A stretch of DNA of 64,000 bases from GCA-2728135 sp002728135 (lineage in GTDB: Bacteria; Pseudomonadota; Alphaproteobacteria; UBA828): the NCBI GenBank assembly GCA_963997635.1, contig CAXEND010000006.1, positions 58,734-122,733 of the forward strand. The letters run 5' to 3'. This document shows, piece by piece, positions 18,142 to 27,107 of this stretch. Position 1 is the first letter of the stretch; every line of letters begins with the position of its first letter. Both the position numbers and the translations under genes were made by a program. The notes under the pieces were generated by a model. The model was not told the DNA's origin and did no database searches. It was given only the letters and a program-made list of their open reading frames with translations.

Positions 18142-18582
18142 ATGCCAAAGAACTGTCCAGAAACACGCCAGTTTTATAAAGTATTACTAGAAATACCAAC
18201 TCGCTGGATGGATAATGATCTTTATGGTCATGTTAATAATACTGTTTACTATTCTTATTTTGACACAGCTATAAATACCTATCTTGTAGACATCGGAAAA
18301 TTTAATATCTTCACTGACAAAATCATAGGAGTTTGTGCTGAGTCACATTGCACATTCCTCAAACCTATACATTTCCCGGACCAACTAGAGGTTGGGATAA
18401 ATGTTTCATACTTAGGGTCAAAATCCGTCAGATATGAACTCGCTTTATTTTGTCTAGGACAAACAAGAGCAGTCGCCAAGGGATGGTTTGTGCATGTTTT
18501 TGTCAATCGAAAGCATATGGAAACAGTTAAAATTCCCAAAAAAATAAGAACAGCATTGTTAAAACTTCAAAAGACCAAATAA
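18142..18582 (+). CDS. Hotdog-fold acyl-CoA thioesterase
   Basis: A 146-residue protein of the 4-hydroxybenzoyl-CoA thioesterase type. The signature 'WMDNDLYGHVNNTVYYSYFD' holds the catalytic Asp and the HVNN loop near residues 20-40. Such enzymes hydrolyse acyl-CoA to acid and CoA in the cytoplasm. It converges on a beta-keto-acid cleavage enzyme only nine bases away. In pseudomonad carnitine catabolism a thioesterase of this type (CdhB) releases glycine betaine from the betainyl-CoA made by such a cleavage enzyme, which offers a testable role here. The start is the ATG with the AGGTGG ribosome site. Confidence 0.88.
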   Translation: MPKNCPETRQFYKVLLEIPTRWMDNDLYGHVNNTVYYSYFDTAINTYLVDIGKFNIFTDKIIGVCAESHCTFLKPIHFPDQLEVGINVSYLGSKSVRYELALFCLGQTRAVAKGWFVHVFVNRKHMETVKIPKKIRTALLKLQKTK

Positions 18583-18591
18583 GTCAACCAT

Positions 18592-19521
18592 TTAGAAATT
18601 AACCATATCTCCACCTTTAAGAGCTAACCTTGTGCGAGCTTCTTCAGGGCTCGCAACCTCAAGACTTAAATCCTCGATTATGCGTTTGATTTTTGCGACC
18701 TGCTCTGCGTTAGAATTAGCCAATTTTTTCTTTGCTATATATAAACTATCTTCCAGACCAACCCTTACGTTTCCCCCCATAATAGCTCCCATAGTACACA
18801 TTGACATCTGATGTCTTCCTGCGGCAAGAATTGACCATTCATAATTGTTGCCAAATAGAGAGTTAGCAATCTTACGCATATGTAATAGGTTTTCATGGTC
18901 AGCACCGATTCCTCCCAAGATTCCAAAAATCGTTTGAACAAAGAAAGGGGGATTTATTATACCTCGATCAACAAAATGTGCTAAAGTGTATAAGTGACCT
19001 ACATCATAACATTCAAATTCAAAACGAGTTCCATGCCCCTCACCTAATTCTTTCAAAATATACTCAATGTCTTGAAAAGTATTTTTAAAAATAAAATCCT
19101 TAGTATGAGCTAAATGTTCTTCTTCCCATTTATGTTTAAAAGATGGATATCTTTCTAACATTGGGTATAAACCAAAATTCATAGAACCCATGTTTAAAGA
19201 ACACATTTCTGGACTTGATTTTATGGGAGCAGCGAGTCGTTCTTCTAATGTCATACCAAGACCGCCTCCCGTAGTAATATTTATAACTGCATCAGTTTGT
19301 TGTTTAATACGAGGTAAAAATTCCATGAACACGTCTGGGTTAGGTGTGGGGCTACCATCTTCAGGGTTTCTCGCATGTAAGTGTAATATAGACGCCCCTG
19401 CATCAGCTGCCGCCACTGCATCTTCAGCAATCTGATCTGGGGTTAATGGAAGATGAGGAGACATAGTAGGCGTATGAACACCTCCAGTAACTGCACACGT
19501 TATAATCACACTATCTGACAT
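18592..19521 (-). CDS. Beta-keto acid cleavage enzyme (BKACE, DUF849)
   Basis: A 309-residue TIM-barrel enzyme of the BKACE family, founded on 3-keto-5-aminohexanoate cleavage enzyme. The zinc ligands His47 and His49 are in 'ILHLHARNP', with a likely third ligand Glu257 in 'RVGLEDSL'; 'PMLERYPSF' and 'EFECYDVGHL' are also conserved. The family joins a 3-keto acid with acetyl-CoA to give acetoacetate and a new acyl-CoA. Specificity differs among subgroups; one handles dehydrocarnitine. The convergent thioesterase and a carnitine-dehydrogenase-like gene 3.4 kb away make that a reasonable hypothesis. Confidence 0.92.
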   Translation of the reverse strand: MSDSVIITCAVTGGVHTPTMSPHLPLTPDQIAEDAVAAADAGASILHLHARNPEDGSPTPNPDVFMEFLPRIKQQTDAVINITTGGGLGMTLEERLAAPIKSSPEMCSLNMGSMNFGLYPMLERYPSFKHKWEEEHLAHTKDFIFKNTFQDIEYILKELGEGHGTRFEFECYDVGHLYTLAHFVDRGIINPPFFVQTIFGILGGIGADHENLLHMRKIANSLFGNNYEWSILAAGRHQMSMCTMGAIMGGNVRVGLEDSLYIAKKKLANSNAEQVAKIKRIIEDLSLEVASPEEARTRLALKGGDMVNF

Positions 19522-19757
19522 GCTTACTCTCCATGAATGTTCAGAATTATAAAGAAACGGTATTATTATAATTCAATAATCAAAACTAGTATGCACTATA
19601 GTAATTATTTATAAAAAGTTATAAATCAATTTTATAAATTGAGTATATCTTATCCTAAGATTATTATTTAGTAGATTATTTATACGAACGTTAGCGAATC
19701 TAAGATATAGTGGGCTTCTGCACTAGAAAACCTTTAATTGATAGAAAGCTAGTAAAC

Positions 19758-20372
19758 ATGTTTTGCAGAAAAATTTTGTTAACTTTATTTCTTATACCCT
19801 TAGTTAGTTTTTGTGCAATTATCCTAGAAGCACGTGCAGAAATTGAAGATATTATATTAAGTCCCAAAACACTAATAGACAGAGCCCTGGAAGCACGAAG
19901 CACATCTGATATTGTTAAAGATAATGAGATTATTTTGGATGTAAATGCTGCAATGATCAAACTAAAAACATACCGTCCTTCAACAGAAATATATGAACAA
20001 AGATTATTAATTACTGGCCTATTTATTGATAAAATAACTCATGACTCTCTTAAAGAGGCAGTTGGTCAAATTACAGATATAAAGAATATTTACTGGCATG
20101 CTAGCTATCCTAATAATCTAACAAACAATTCTAATAAAAATACTTATCTAAATTGGAACGAAGCATTATCTATACGGACAGAATTAAAATTTAACTTGAT
20201 ACGCACTAAAGGTATTGCTGATGTAAATTTCAGAGTATCTTTAGATTATACAGGAACAGCCTATATCTTAGGTCGTGCACGCTCTGAAAAAGAACGTAAT
20301 AGAGTGCTAAGGGTAGCCATTAATACAGATGGTGTAAAAAATGTTGTTGACTACATAGATATAAGACCTTAG
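19758..20372 (+). CDS. Exported BON-domain protein
   Basis: A 204-residue protein starting at the ATG at 19758, chosen over a GTG 48 bases upstream because it gives a clean signal peptide. The signal has a short basic start, a hydrophobic core 'LLTLFLIPLVSFCAIIL' and likely cleavage after 'EARA'. The single Cys in the core does not make a good lipobox. Two BON-like domains follow: one around residues 50-105 ('LLITGLFIDKITHDSLKEAVG') and one at the C-terminus ('GTAYILGRARSEKERNRVL'). BON proteins such as DolP bind membrane lipids at the envelope. It is likely periplasmic or outer-membrane associated and important for envelope integrity. It is monocistronic. Confidence 0.8.
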   Translation: MFCRKILLTLFLIPLVSFCAIILEARAEIEDIILSPKTLIDRALEARSTSDIVKDNEIILDVNAAMIKLKTYRPSTEIYEQRLLITGLFIDKITHDSLKEAVGQITDIKNIYWHASYPNNLTNNSNKNTYLNWNEALSIRTELKFNLIRTKGIADVNFRVSLDYTGTAYILGRARSEKERNRVLRVAINTDGVKNVVDYIDIRP

Positions 20373-20529
20373 CAGACAATTTATTATTACGTCGTATAGT
20401 CAAAACAGACCTAATATATCGTTTTCTATAAGAGATAATTCTGGTAATCACTATATGCAACTAATTGACTAAAATATAACTAAAGAAAATAATAAATATT
20501 TATCTTTTATATTCAAGAATGTATTTAAA

Positions 20530-21123
20530 ATGACCAGACAAAAAGAGAAGAATAATACCGAAGATTTTCGTCTTGCAATGCGTAGGTTCGCCGCAACTGT
20601 ATCCATTATAACAACTATTTCTAATGATAAAAAATCTCATGGTATGGCGGCAACTGCAGTTACATCACTATCTTTTGACCCCCTCTCTATTTTAATTGCA
20701 GTAAACCAAAATGCATCAATGTTTAAAAGCCTTCAGGATTCAGGAATTTTCTGTATTAACGTTTTGCAATCTAAGCAAACAAAACAATGTGATATATTTT
20801 CACGTAAAGAAACAAGAGACCAACGCTTTAAAGTTGGAAACTGGGAAACAGGTTATAAAGATCTACCTTATTTAGCTAATGCGCAAGCATCAATCTTTTG
20901 TAATATAGACCAGGAAATAAATGCTGGAAGTCATAGTGCTTTCATAGGATTAGTGAAAAAGGTATTAATTGATGAAAGCATTTCCCCACTGATTTATATA
21001 AATGGAGGCTTTCTTGATAACAGTTGCCTTGAACAACAAGCTGAAAAAACAATTACTCCAAAGGGCTCAAAGAAACTCAAGACAAACAACCAAGGTCTAG
21101 ATGGCTTAGATTGGCTTTGGTAG
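20530..21123 (+). CDS. Flavin reductase family protein (DIM6/NtaB)
   Basis: A 197-residue flavin reductase-like protein. Typical segments are 'FRLAMRRFAATVSIITT', 'GMAATAVTSLSFDPLSILIAVN' near residue 40 and 'FCINVLQSKQ' near residue 75. Enzymes of this group reduce FMN or FAD with NAD(P)H for a separate monooxygenase, as in nitrilotriacetate or hydroxyphenylacetate oxidation. No flavin monooxygenase gene is adjacent. It lies 40 bp upstream of the dehydratase operon on the same strand and may be its first gene. Confidence 0.88.
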   Translation: MTRQKEKNNTEDFRLAMRRFAATVSIITTISNDKKSHGMAATAVTSLSFDPLSILIAVNQNASMFKSLQDSGIFCINVLQSKQTKQCDIFSRKETRDQRFKVGNWETGYKDLPYLANAQASIFCNIDQEINAGSHSAFIGLVKKVLIDESISPLIYINGGFLDNSCLEQQAEKTITPKGSKKLKTNNQGLDGLDWLW

Positions 21124-21163
21124 AAAATAATTCATTATATATATAAAATAACAATTAACCTTC

Positions 21164-22885
21164 ATGACAAATATTAAACGCGGCCTAAACAGAAGACTTG
21201 CAAACTATGGGGATACAGAGTTTTCCCTATATTTACGTAAGGCCTTTGCCAAGTCTATGGGCTATTTGGACAAAGATCTTGAAAAACCTATAGTTGGAAT
21301 CACAAATACCCACAGTGATTTAGTCAGTTGTCACGGTACGGTTCCACAACTTATTTCTGCTGCAAGTGATGGCATAATTGAAGCTGGTGGCCTTCCACTC
21401 GTTTTCCCAACAATATCTCTTGGAGAATCTTTTGTTACCCCAACAAGTATGTATTTCAGGAATCTAATGGCTATGGAAACAGAGGAGATGATCAAAGGTC
21501 AGCCACTTGATGCTGTTATTTTGATTGGGGGCTGTGATAAGACGGTACCGGCACAATTAATGGCAACTGCAAGTGCTAATCTTCCTTCAATCTCATTAGT
21601 TACTGGCCCAATGATGACAGGTAGCTTTCGTGGCGAGAAATTAGGAGCATGCACTGATTGCAGACGCTATTGGGCTGCTTATCGTGCTGGAGAAGTAACT
21701 GATGATGATATTGAAGATATTACAAGTTCTTTGTGTCCTACAGCCGGCACGTGTATGGTTATGGGAACAGCAAGTACGATGGCTTGCATGACTGAAGCCA
21801 TGGGGATGATGTTAATTGGAGGAGCTGCCATACCAGCAATTCAGGCAGATAGAATCAGGCAAGCAAGAAAAACAGGTTACTGCTCTGTAACTTTAAGTAA
21901 AAGTAATATTAAACCCAGACAAATAATGACTCAATCAGCACTGACAAACGCATTAAGAGTAATGCTTGCAATCGGTGGGTCTACAAATGCACTAATTCAT
22001 ATCGCAGCTATAGCAGGACGTCTTGGATACGACATAGATTACAAAAAAATCGATAAAATGAGTAGAGAAACACCAGTATTAGTAGACTTAAAGCCTAGTG
22101 GTAAACATTATATGGAAGATTTGCAGAATGCCGGTGGAATGATAACCATTCTAAGAGAGCTCTCTCCCTTACTTGATCTTGAGTGTTTAACAGTTAGTGG
22201 ATTGACGCTTGGTGAAGAACTTAATAAGGCTCCACCAAATTGGAAACAAGATGTTGTTAGAAGTCTTAATAACCCAATTTTTCCTGAAGGAGGAATTGCG
22301 GTATTAACGGGTAATCTTGCCCCAGATGGAGCGATAATTAAACAATCAGCTGCAAACATTGATTTAACTCAACATGAAGGTAGAGCAATTGTATTTGATG
22401 GGTTAGAGGACTTAGCTAATCGTATTGATTTACCTGACCTAGACGTCGAACCCGATGATATTTTAGTACTGAAAAATGTGGGGCCTAAAGGAGCCCCAGG
22501 AATGCCAGAAGCTGGATATATACCGATTCCTCGTAAACTCGCACAGCAAGGAGTTAAGGACATGGTTAGGATATCAGATGCTCGTATGAGTGGAACTGCA
22601 TTTGGAACTATAGTTCTGCATGTGTCCCCTGAAGCTGCTATTGGGGGCTGCCTAGCCATAGTCAAAACTGGCGACCGTATTTCTTTAGATTTAAAAGAAC
22701 GTAACTTAAACCTACTTCTTCCTGATAAAGAGATTAAAAAAAGATTAAGTTCCTGGATGCCAAAACAATATGATAATATTCGTGGTTGGAAAAAATTATT
22801 TCTACAACACGTTCAACAAGCTCCAAAAGGTTGTGATTTAGATTTTCTGTGTGCACCAAAGACACTTGGTTCCATACCAAATTAG
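21164..22885 (+). CDS. IlvD/Edd family dehydratase
   Basis: A 573-residue dehydratase. The three iron-sulfur cysteines are Cys56 ('SCHGTVPQL'), Cys124 ('GGCDKTVPAQ') and Cys197 ('CPTAGTCMVMGTA'), and 'MGTASTMACMTEAMGM' is the family's second signature. The length and the sequence around 'CTDCRRYW' suit the sugar-acid branch (arabonate, xylonate and related dehydratases) as much as dihydroxy-acid dehydratase of valine and isoleucine synthesis. Because it sits in an operon with a UxaA-type dehydratase and a hydroxyacid dehydrogenase, a catabolic role on a sugar acid is more likely than the amino-acid pathway; no other ilv gene is present. Confidence 0.9.
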   Translation: MTNIKRGLNRRLANYGDTEFSLYLRKAFAKSMGYLDKDLEKPIVGITNTHSDLVSCHGTVPQLISAASDGIIEAGGLPLVFPTISLGESFVTPTSMYFRNLMAMETEEMIKGQPLDAVILIGGCDKTVPAQLMATASANLPSISLVTGPMMTGSFRGEKLGACTDCRRYWAAYRAGEVTDDDIEDITSSLCPTAGTCMVMGTASTMACMTEAMGMMLIGGAAIPAIQADRIRQARKTGYCSVTLSKSNIKPRQIMTQSALTNALRVMLAIGGSTNALIHIAAIAGRLGYDIDYKKIDKMSRETPVLVDLKPSGKHYMEDLQNAGGMITILRELSPLLDLECLTVSGLTLGEELNKAPPNWKQDVVRSLNNPIFPEGGIAVLTGNLAPDGAIIKQSAANIDLTQHEGRAIVFDGLEDLANRIDLPDLDVEPDDILVLKNVGPKGAPGMPEAGYIPIPRKLAQQGVKDMVRISDARMSGTAFGTIVLHVSPEAAIGGCLAIVKTGDRISLDLKERNLNLLLPDKEIKKRLSSWMPKQYDNIRGWKKLFLQHVQQAPKGCDLDFLCAPKTLGSIPN

Positions 22886-22894
22886 ATTTTCGAA

Positions 22895-23848
22895 ATGTCA
22901 AAATACGCTCACCCAGATGACATAAAAAACATCTCAATAATAGGGGGAGGTGTCATTGGAGCTAGCTGGTCATCCTTCTTTAGTCTCCAGGGGATGGAAG
23001 TAAAAGTTTGTGAAACAAATGCAGATAAAAGATCCACATTTTTTAGACGAATTTCAAAAACAAAAAAATTAATTGAAAATTCTAATTTAAGAATTAGTAG
23101 AAAATCTGGTCAAATATCCATTTATAATACAATTGAGGATACAGTTTTAGATACTCATTTTGTCCAAGAGAGTGCCCCAGACAATAAAGAAATAAAATTG
23201 AGTGTTTTCAAAGAATTAGATAAAAAAGTTCCGCCTCATGTTCCGATTGCTAGTAGTACTTCCTCACTATTGATTACTCCATTACAAAAGCACTGTAAAA
23301 CAGCCTCCAGGTTTTTTACTGGTCATCCCTATAACCCAGTAAATATAATTCCATTAGTTGAAATATCTGGCGGAGACCAGACTGATGAAAAAATATTAGA
23401 ATGGGCTATGTCCTTTTATACATCACTAGGAAAATATCCTGTTAAATTAAACAAAGAAATAATTGGACATATTGCAGGACGCCTTAATGCCGCACTATGG
23501 CAAGAAGCAGTACATTTAGTTTCAGAGGGTATAGCTGACGTTGAAACCATTGATGCTGCAATTATTAACGGCCCAGGCTTGAGAAGTGCAGTAATGGGAC
23601 CACATTTAACTTATCATTTAGCAGGAGGAGAAGGAGGCATAAGGCATTATATTTCGCATCTTGGTAAAAGTCAGGAACAACGATGGCAATTACTTGGAAA
23701 ACCGAAATTAGATTCTTCTACATGTAAAAAATTGATTGACGGCATTGAAGAGGAAAGCAAAGACAAAACTATAGATGACTTGGAAACTGAAAGAGATCTA
23801 GCACTAATAAAAATTCTTAAGTCTAGACAAATAAAAACAAAAAAATAA
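22895..23848 (+). CDS. 3-hydroxyacid dehydrogenase, carnitine/L-gulonate dehydrogenase type
   Basis: A 317-residue NAD-dependent enzyme of the 3-hydroxyacyl-CoA dehydrogenase superfamily. The Rossmann motif GGGVIGASW is at residues 17-25, 'ASSTSSLLI' and 'FTGHPYNPVNIIPLVEISGG' follow, and the C-terminal domain has 'GPGLRSAVMGPHLTYHLAGG'. These features match the clade that includes carnitine 3-dehydrogenase and L-gulonate 3-dehydrogenase (lambda-crystallin). It starts nine bases after the dehydratase stop, so it is in the same operon. Two readings compete: sugar-acid oxidation with its operon partners, or carnitine oxidation together with the BKACE and thioesterase at 18.1-19.5 kb. Confidence 0.88.
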   Translation: MSKYAHPDDIKNISIIGGGVIGASWSSFFSLQGMEVKVCETNADKRSTFFRRISKTKKLIENSNLRISRKSGQISIYNTIEDTVLDTHFVQESAPDNKEIKLSVFKELDKKVPPHVPIASSTSSLLITPLQKHCKTASRFFTGHPYNPVNIIPLVEISGGDQTDEKILEWAMSFYTSLGKYPVKLNKEIIGHIAGRLNAALWQEAVHLVSEGIADVETIDAAIINGPGLRSAVMGPHLTYHLAGGEGGIRHYISHLGKSQEQRWQLLGKPKLDSSTCKKLIDGIEEESKDKTIDDLETERDLALIKILKSRQIKTKK

Positions 23849-23885
23849 TATCAAGTATAACCTATCAATCTTATTTGCAGCTAAA

Positions 23886-25445
23886 ATGACAAAAAAATCA
23901 AAAACTTTAGATATAACAAAAAATTTAACGATACGTTTGCATGAAAATGATGATGTCGTTATTGCAAGAAATACATTGGATAAAGGATCATTATTATCAG
24001 AAAATATGAGTGATTCATTTTATACTATTGAGCAAATACCTCCAGGTCACAAAGTAGCAATAAGATGTATATCTGAAGGTGAACCAATAAAGAAATTTAA
24101 CCAGATAATAGGGTTTGCTGAAAAAAACATTAAGCCTGGCGAACACGTTCATAACCATAATATGAGTTTTGGTAATTTTGAACGTGAATATAAAATAAAA
24201 GAAAATTCGAAACCTAGTATTGTATTACCAGAGAGTGCTCGTGCAACTTTCTCTGGAATAATTAGGCAGGATGGAAGAATAGCAACTAGAAATTATCTGG
24301 CAGTCTTAACCTCAGTAAATTGCTCTGCAACTGTAGCTCGATATATAGCCGATCATTTTCGTTTTAATACTTTGAATAGTTATCATAATGTTGATGGTGT
24401 AATAGCTCTAAGCCATCATAGCGGATGCGGTATGGGAAAAACTTCAGATGGTTTTTCTTATCTTAGACGAACACTTGCAGGATATGCTAATCATCCGAAC
24501 ATTGCGGGTTTTCTTCTTCTTGGACTTGGATGCGAAGTTAATCAGGTCTCTGAACTATTCACTGAACTTGATATAGCTGAAAGTAAAATGAGCCGATTTA
24601 TGACCATTCAAGATTCTGGTGGAACTACATCAACAGTGAAGCAAGGAATAACTGTGATTTCTGAAATGCTAGAAGAAGCAAATCTAATAAAAAGAGATTG
24701 TGTTCCAGCAAGTAATTTAATTCTTGGTTTAGAATGTGGGGGATCGGACGGTTTTTCTGGAATAACAGCCAATCCATCTCTTGGAAGAGCAGTTGATATT
24801 TTAGTTTCAAATGGAGGGACGGCCATATTAGGTGAAACACCTGAAATTTATGGTGCAGAACATCTACTAGCTAGCCGTGCTATTTCAGAAAATATCGCTA
24901 ACAAATTAATGGATCGCATCCGCTGGTGGGAGAAACACGCTAAAGCAAATGGAGTAGAACTTGATAATAATCCAACTCCTGGGAACCGTAAAGGAGGTAT
25001 AACAACCATCTTAGAAAAATCATTGGGTGCTGCTGCTAAAGGTGGCACTACAGACCTCGTAGAAGTTTATCGTTATGGAGAACAGGTAAATTCTAAGGGT
25101 TTTGTTTTTATGGATACCCCAGGTTATGATCCAGTATCGATCACAGGAATGGTAGCTGGGGGGGCTAACATTGTTTGTTTCACAACTGGACGAGGTTCTG
25201 TTTTTGGTTGCAAACCCACACCCAGCCTGAAACTGTCTACGACAACTAATCTTTATGAGTCAATGAAAGACGATATTGATATAAATTGCGGATCAATAGC
25301 TGATGGTATTGTTGATGTTGACACTATGGGACAAAAAATATTCGAAAAAATTCTTGATACTGCCTCTGGCACCCCCACCAAGAGTGAATTATTAGGTATG
25401 GGAGAGGAAGAATTTGTTCCATGGCAAGTTGGAGCTGTTCTTTAA
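23886..25445 (+). CDS. UxaA-family (altronate/galactarate-type) dehydratase
   Basis: A 519-residue iron-dependent sugar-acid dehydratase. It has an N-terminal SAF-like domain (residues 10-95, 'LSENMSDSFYTIEQIPPGHKVAI' in part) and a catalytic domain starting near residue 120 with 'GRIATRNYLAVLTSVNCSATVA'. The motifs 'SHHSGCGM', 'LLGLGCEVNQ' and 'LGLECGGSDGFSGITANP' are present, as expected for altronate dehydratase. The N- and C-terminal parts that are separate genes in some species are joined here. The reaction would remove water from a hexonate to give a 2-keto-3-deoxy acid. It is the last gene of the operon; the next gene is convergent. Confidence 0.92.
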   Translation: MTKKSKTLDITKNLTIRLHENDDVVIARNTLDKGSLLSENMSDSFYTIEQIPPGHKVAIRCISEGEPIKKFNQIIGFAEKNIKPGEHVHNHNMSFGNFEREYKIKENSKPSIVLPESARATFSGIIRQDGRIATRNYLAVLTSVNCSATVARYIADHFRFNTLNSYHNVDGVIALSHHSGCGMGKTSDGFSYLRRTLAGYANHPNIAGFLLLGLGCEVNQVSELFTELDIAESKMSRFMTIQDSGGTTSTVKQGITVISEMLEEANLIKRDCVPASNLILGLECGGSDGFSGITANPSLGRAVDILVSNGGTAILGETPEIYGAEHLLASRAISENIANKLMDRIRWWEKHAKANGVELDNNPTPGNRKGGITTILEKSLGAAAKGGTTDLVEVYRYGEQVNSKGFVFMDTPGYDPVSITGMVAGGANIVCFTTGRGSVFGCKPTPSLKLSTTTNLYESMKDDIDINCGSIADGIVDVDTMGQKIFEKILDTASGTPTKSELLGMGEEEFVPWQVGAVL

Positions 25446-25463
25446 TAATCAGATGGCCAAGGG

Positions 25464-27083
25464 CTATCTATATTCTTTTAATATCATATCTGCTGCTTTC
25501 TCCCCTATCATTATAGTTGGAGAATTTGTATTACCTGAAGTTATAATTGGCATAATAGAGGCATCAACTATTCGCAATCCAGTGACTCCTCTCAGACATA
25601 GCTTTTCATCTACTACAGAATATTTATCACTCCCCATCTTACAGGTACCCACTGGATGAAAAATAGTAGTTCCAATATCTCCCGCTGCCTTAAGGAGTGC
25701 CTCATCATCCTCGATCTCTATACCTGGTTTTAATTCAATGGGTTGATACTTTTTCAAAGCTGGTTGGGAACAAATATGCCTTGTGATCTTTATTCCCTTA
25801 ATAGCAACTAGTTGATCCTGAAGAACACTCAAATAGTTAGGTTTTATGAGAGGCTGGCTATTCGCTTTATTATCTCTGATGTGAACAGAACCTCTGCTTT
25901 GTGGTCTCAAATTACAAACAGAAGTAGTTACAGCTGGGAAGTGGTGTAATTTTGCACCCAATACCTCGGTGCTTAACGGCTGCACATGATATTCAAGGTT
26001 TGGTGTCTCCTGATATGTATCAGATTTAGTAAAACAACCCATTTGACTGGGCGCCATACTGAGAGGACCCGATCTAAAGAGAGCATACTGCATTGCCATA
26101 CCTATTTTACTAAAAATACTATGTGACATTTCATTAAGTGTTTTTACACCTTGAACCTTATAGACCATTCTCATTTGCAGGTGATCCTGAAGATTCTCTC
26201 CAACTCCTGGTAATGGATGTAAAACATTTATTCCGGCTCCATTAAGGATAGTAGGATTTCCCACACCTGATTTCTCAAGTAACAGAGGGGTGCCTACTGC
26301 TCCGGCTGAAAGTATTATTTCATTATTCGACGAAACACGATTCACAGTTCCTTGAAAAGAAAATTCAAGATTAGATGCATGTAAATTATTATCAAATTTT
26401 ATTTTTGAAGCATGTGCATGGGTTAGAATTTTAAGGTTTTTACGATTTTTTATTGGGTTTAAAAAAGCTTTTGCGGTGTTCCACCGAACACCATGTTTTT
26501 GATTAACTTGAAAATAACCTACGCCATTATTATCACCTCTATTGAAATCGTCTGTCTTAGGTATTCCAGCCTGAACTGCTGCTTTTTCAAATGCTGTTAA
26601 GATTTCCCATGACAAGCGTTGATTTTCTACTCTCCATTCTCCTCCTTGGCTATGCCATTGATTTGATTCATATGCATAATCTTCAGACTTGAGAAAATAT
26701 GGAAAAACATCATCCCAGCCCCAGCCAATATTTCCTAACTGCCTCCAATTGTCATAGTCTTTACTCTGGCCACGCATGTAGATCATTCCATTAATAGAAG
26801 AACAACCACCCAGAATTTTTCCTCTTGGATATGATAGACTTCTACCATTCAAGCCAGATTCAGGTTCAGTTTTAAAACACCAATCAGTTTTAGGATTGTT
26901 CATTGTGTAGAGGTAGCCAATTGGTACATGGACCCAAAAATGATTTCCTTGTCCTCCTGCTTCAAGAAGTAAAACAGTTGTATTAGGATTAGCACTTAAC
27001 CTATTAGCTAAAACACAACCTGCGGAACCAGCTCCTACTATGACATAATCAAAAGTTCCTAAATCATTAAGTTGATTAGGCAT
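25464..27083 (-). CDS. GMC family oxidoreductase (choline-dehydrogenase-like)
   Basis: A 539-residue FAD enzyme. The dinucleotide fold 'VIVGAGSAGCVLANRLS' is at residues 15-31, 'PRGKILGGCSSINGMIYMRG' is the first GMC signature, and the active-site His lies in 'TIFHPVGTCKMG' with the Asn in 'GNTNSPTIMIGEKAAD'. Family members oxidise primary alcohols to aldehydes, for example choline to betaine aldehyde or various aliphatic alcohols. A betaine aldehyde dehydrogenase is not adjacent. It lies 24 bp downstream of the TauD-like gene on the same strand, so the two may act in one pathway. Confidence 0.93.
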   Translation of the reverse strand: MPNQLNDLGTFDYVIVGAGSAGCVLANRLSANPNTTVLLLEAGGQGNHFWVHVPIGYLYTMNNPKTDWCFKTEPESGLNGRSLSYPRGKILGGCSSINGMIYMRGQSKDYDNWRQLGNIGWGWDDVFPYFLKSEDYAYESNQWHSQGGEWRVENQRLSWEILTAFEKAAVQAGIPKTDDFNRGDNNGVGYFQVNQKHGVRWNTAKAFLNPIKNRKNLKILTHAHASKIKFDNNLHASNLEFSFQGTVNRVSSNNEIILSAGAVGTPLLLEKSGVGNPTILNGAGINVLHPLPGVGENLQDHLQMRMVYKVQGVKTLNEMSHSIFSKIGMAMQYALFRSGPLSMAPSQMGCFTKSDTYQETPNLEYHVQPLSTEVLGAKLHHFPAVTTSVCNLRPQSRGSVHIRDNKANSQPLIKPNYLSVLQDQLVAIKGIKITRHICSQPALKKYQPIELKPGIEIEDDEALLKAAGDIGTTIFHPVGTCKMGSDKYSVVDEKLCLRGVTGLRIVDASIMPIITSGNTNSPTIMIGEKAADMILKEYR

Positions 27084-27107
27084 TTAATCTCCTTCTTAGT
27101 CGGTTTA

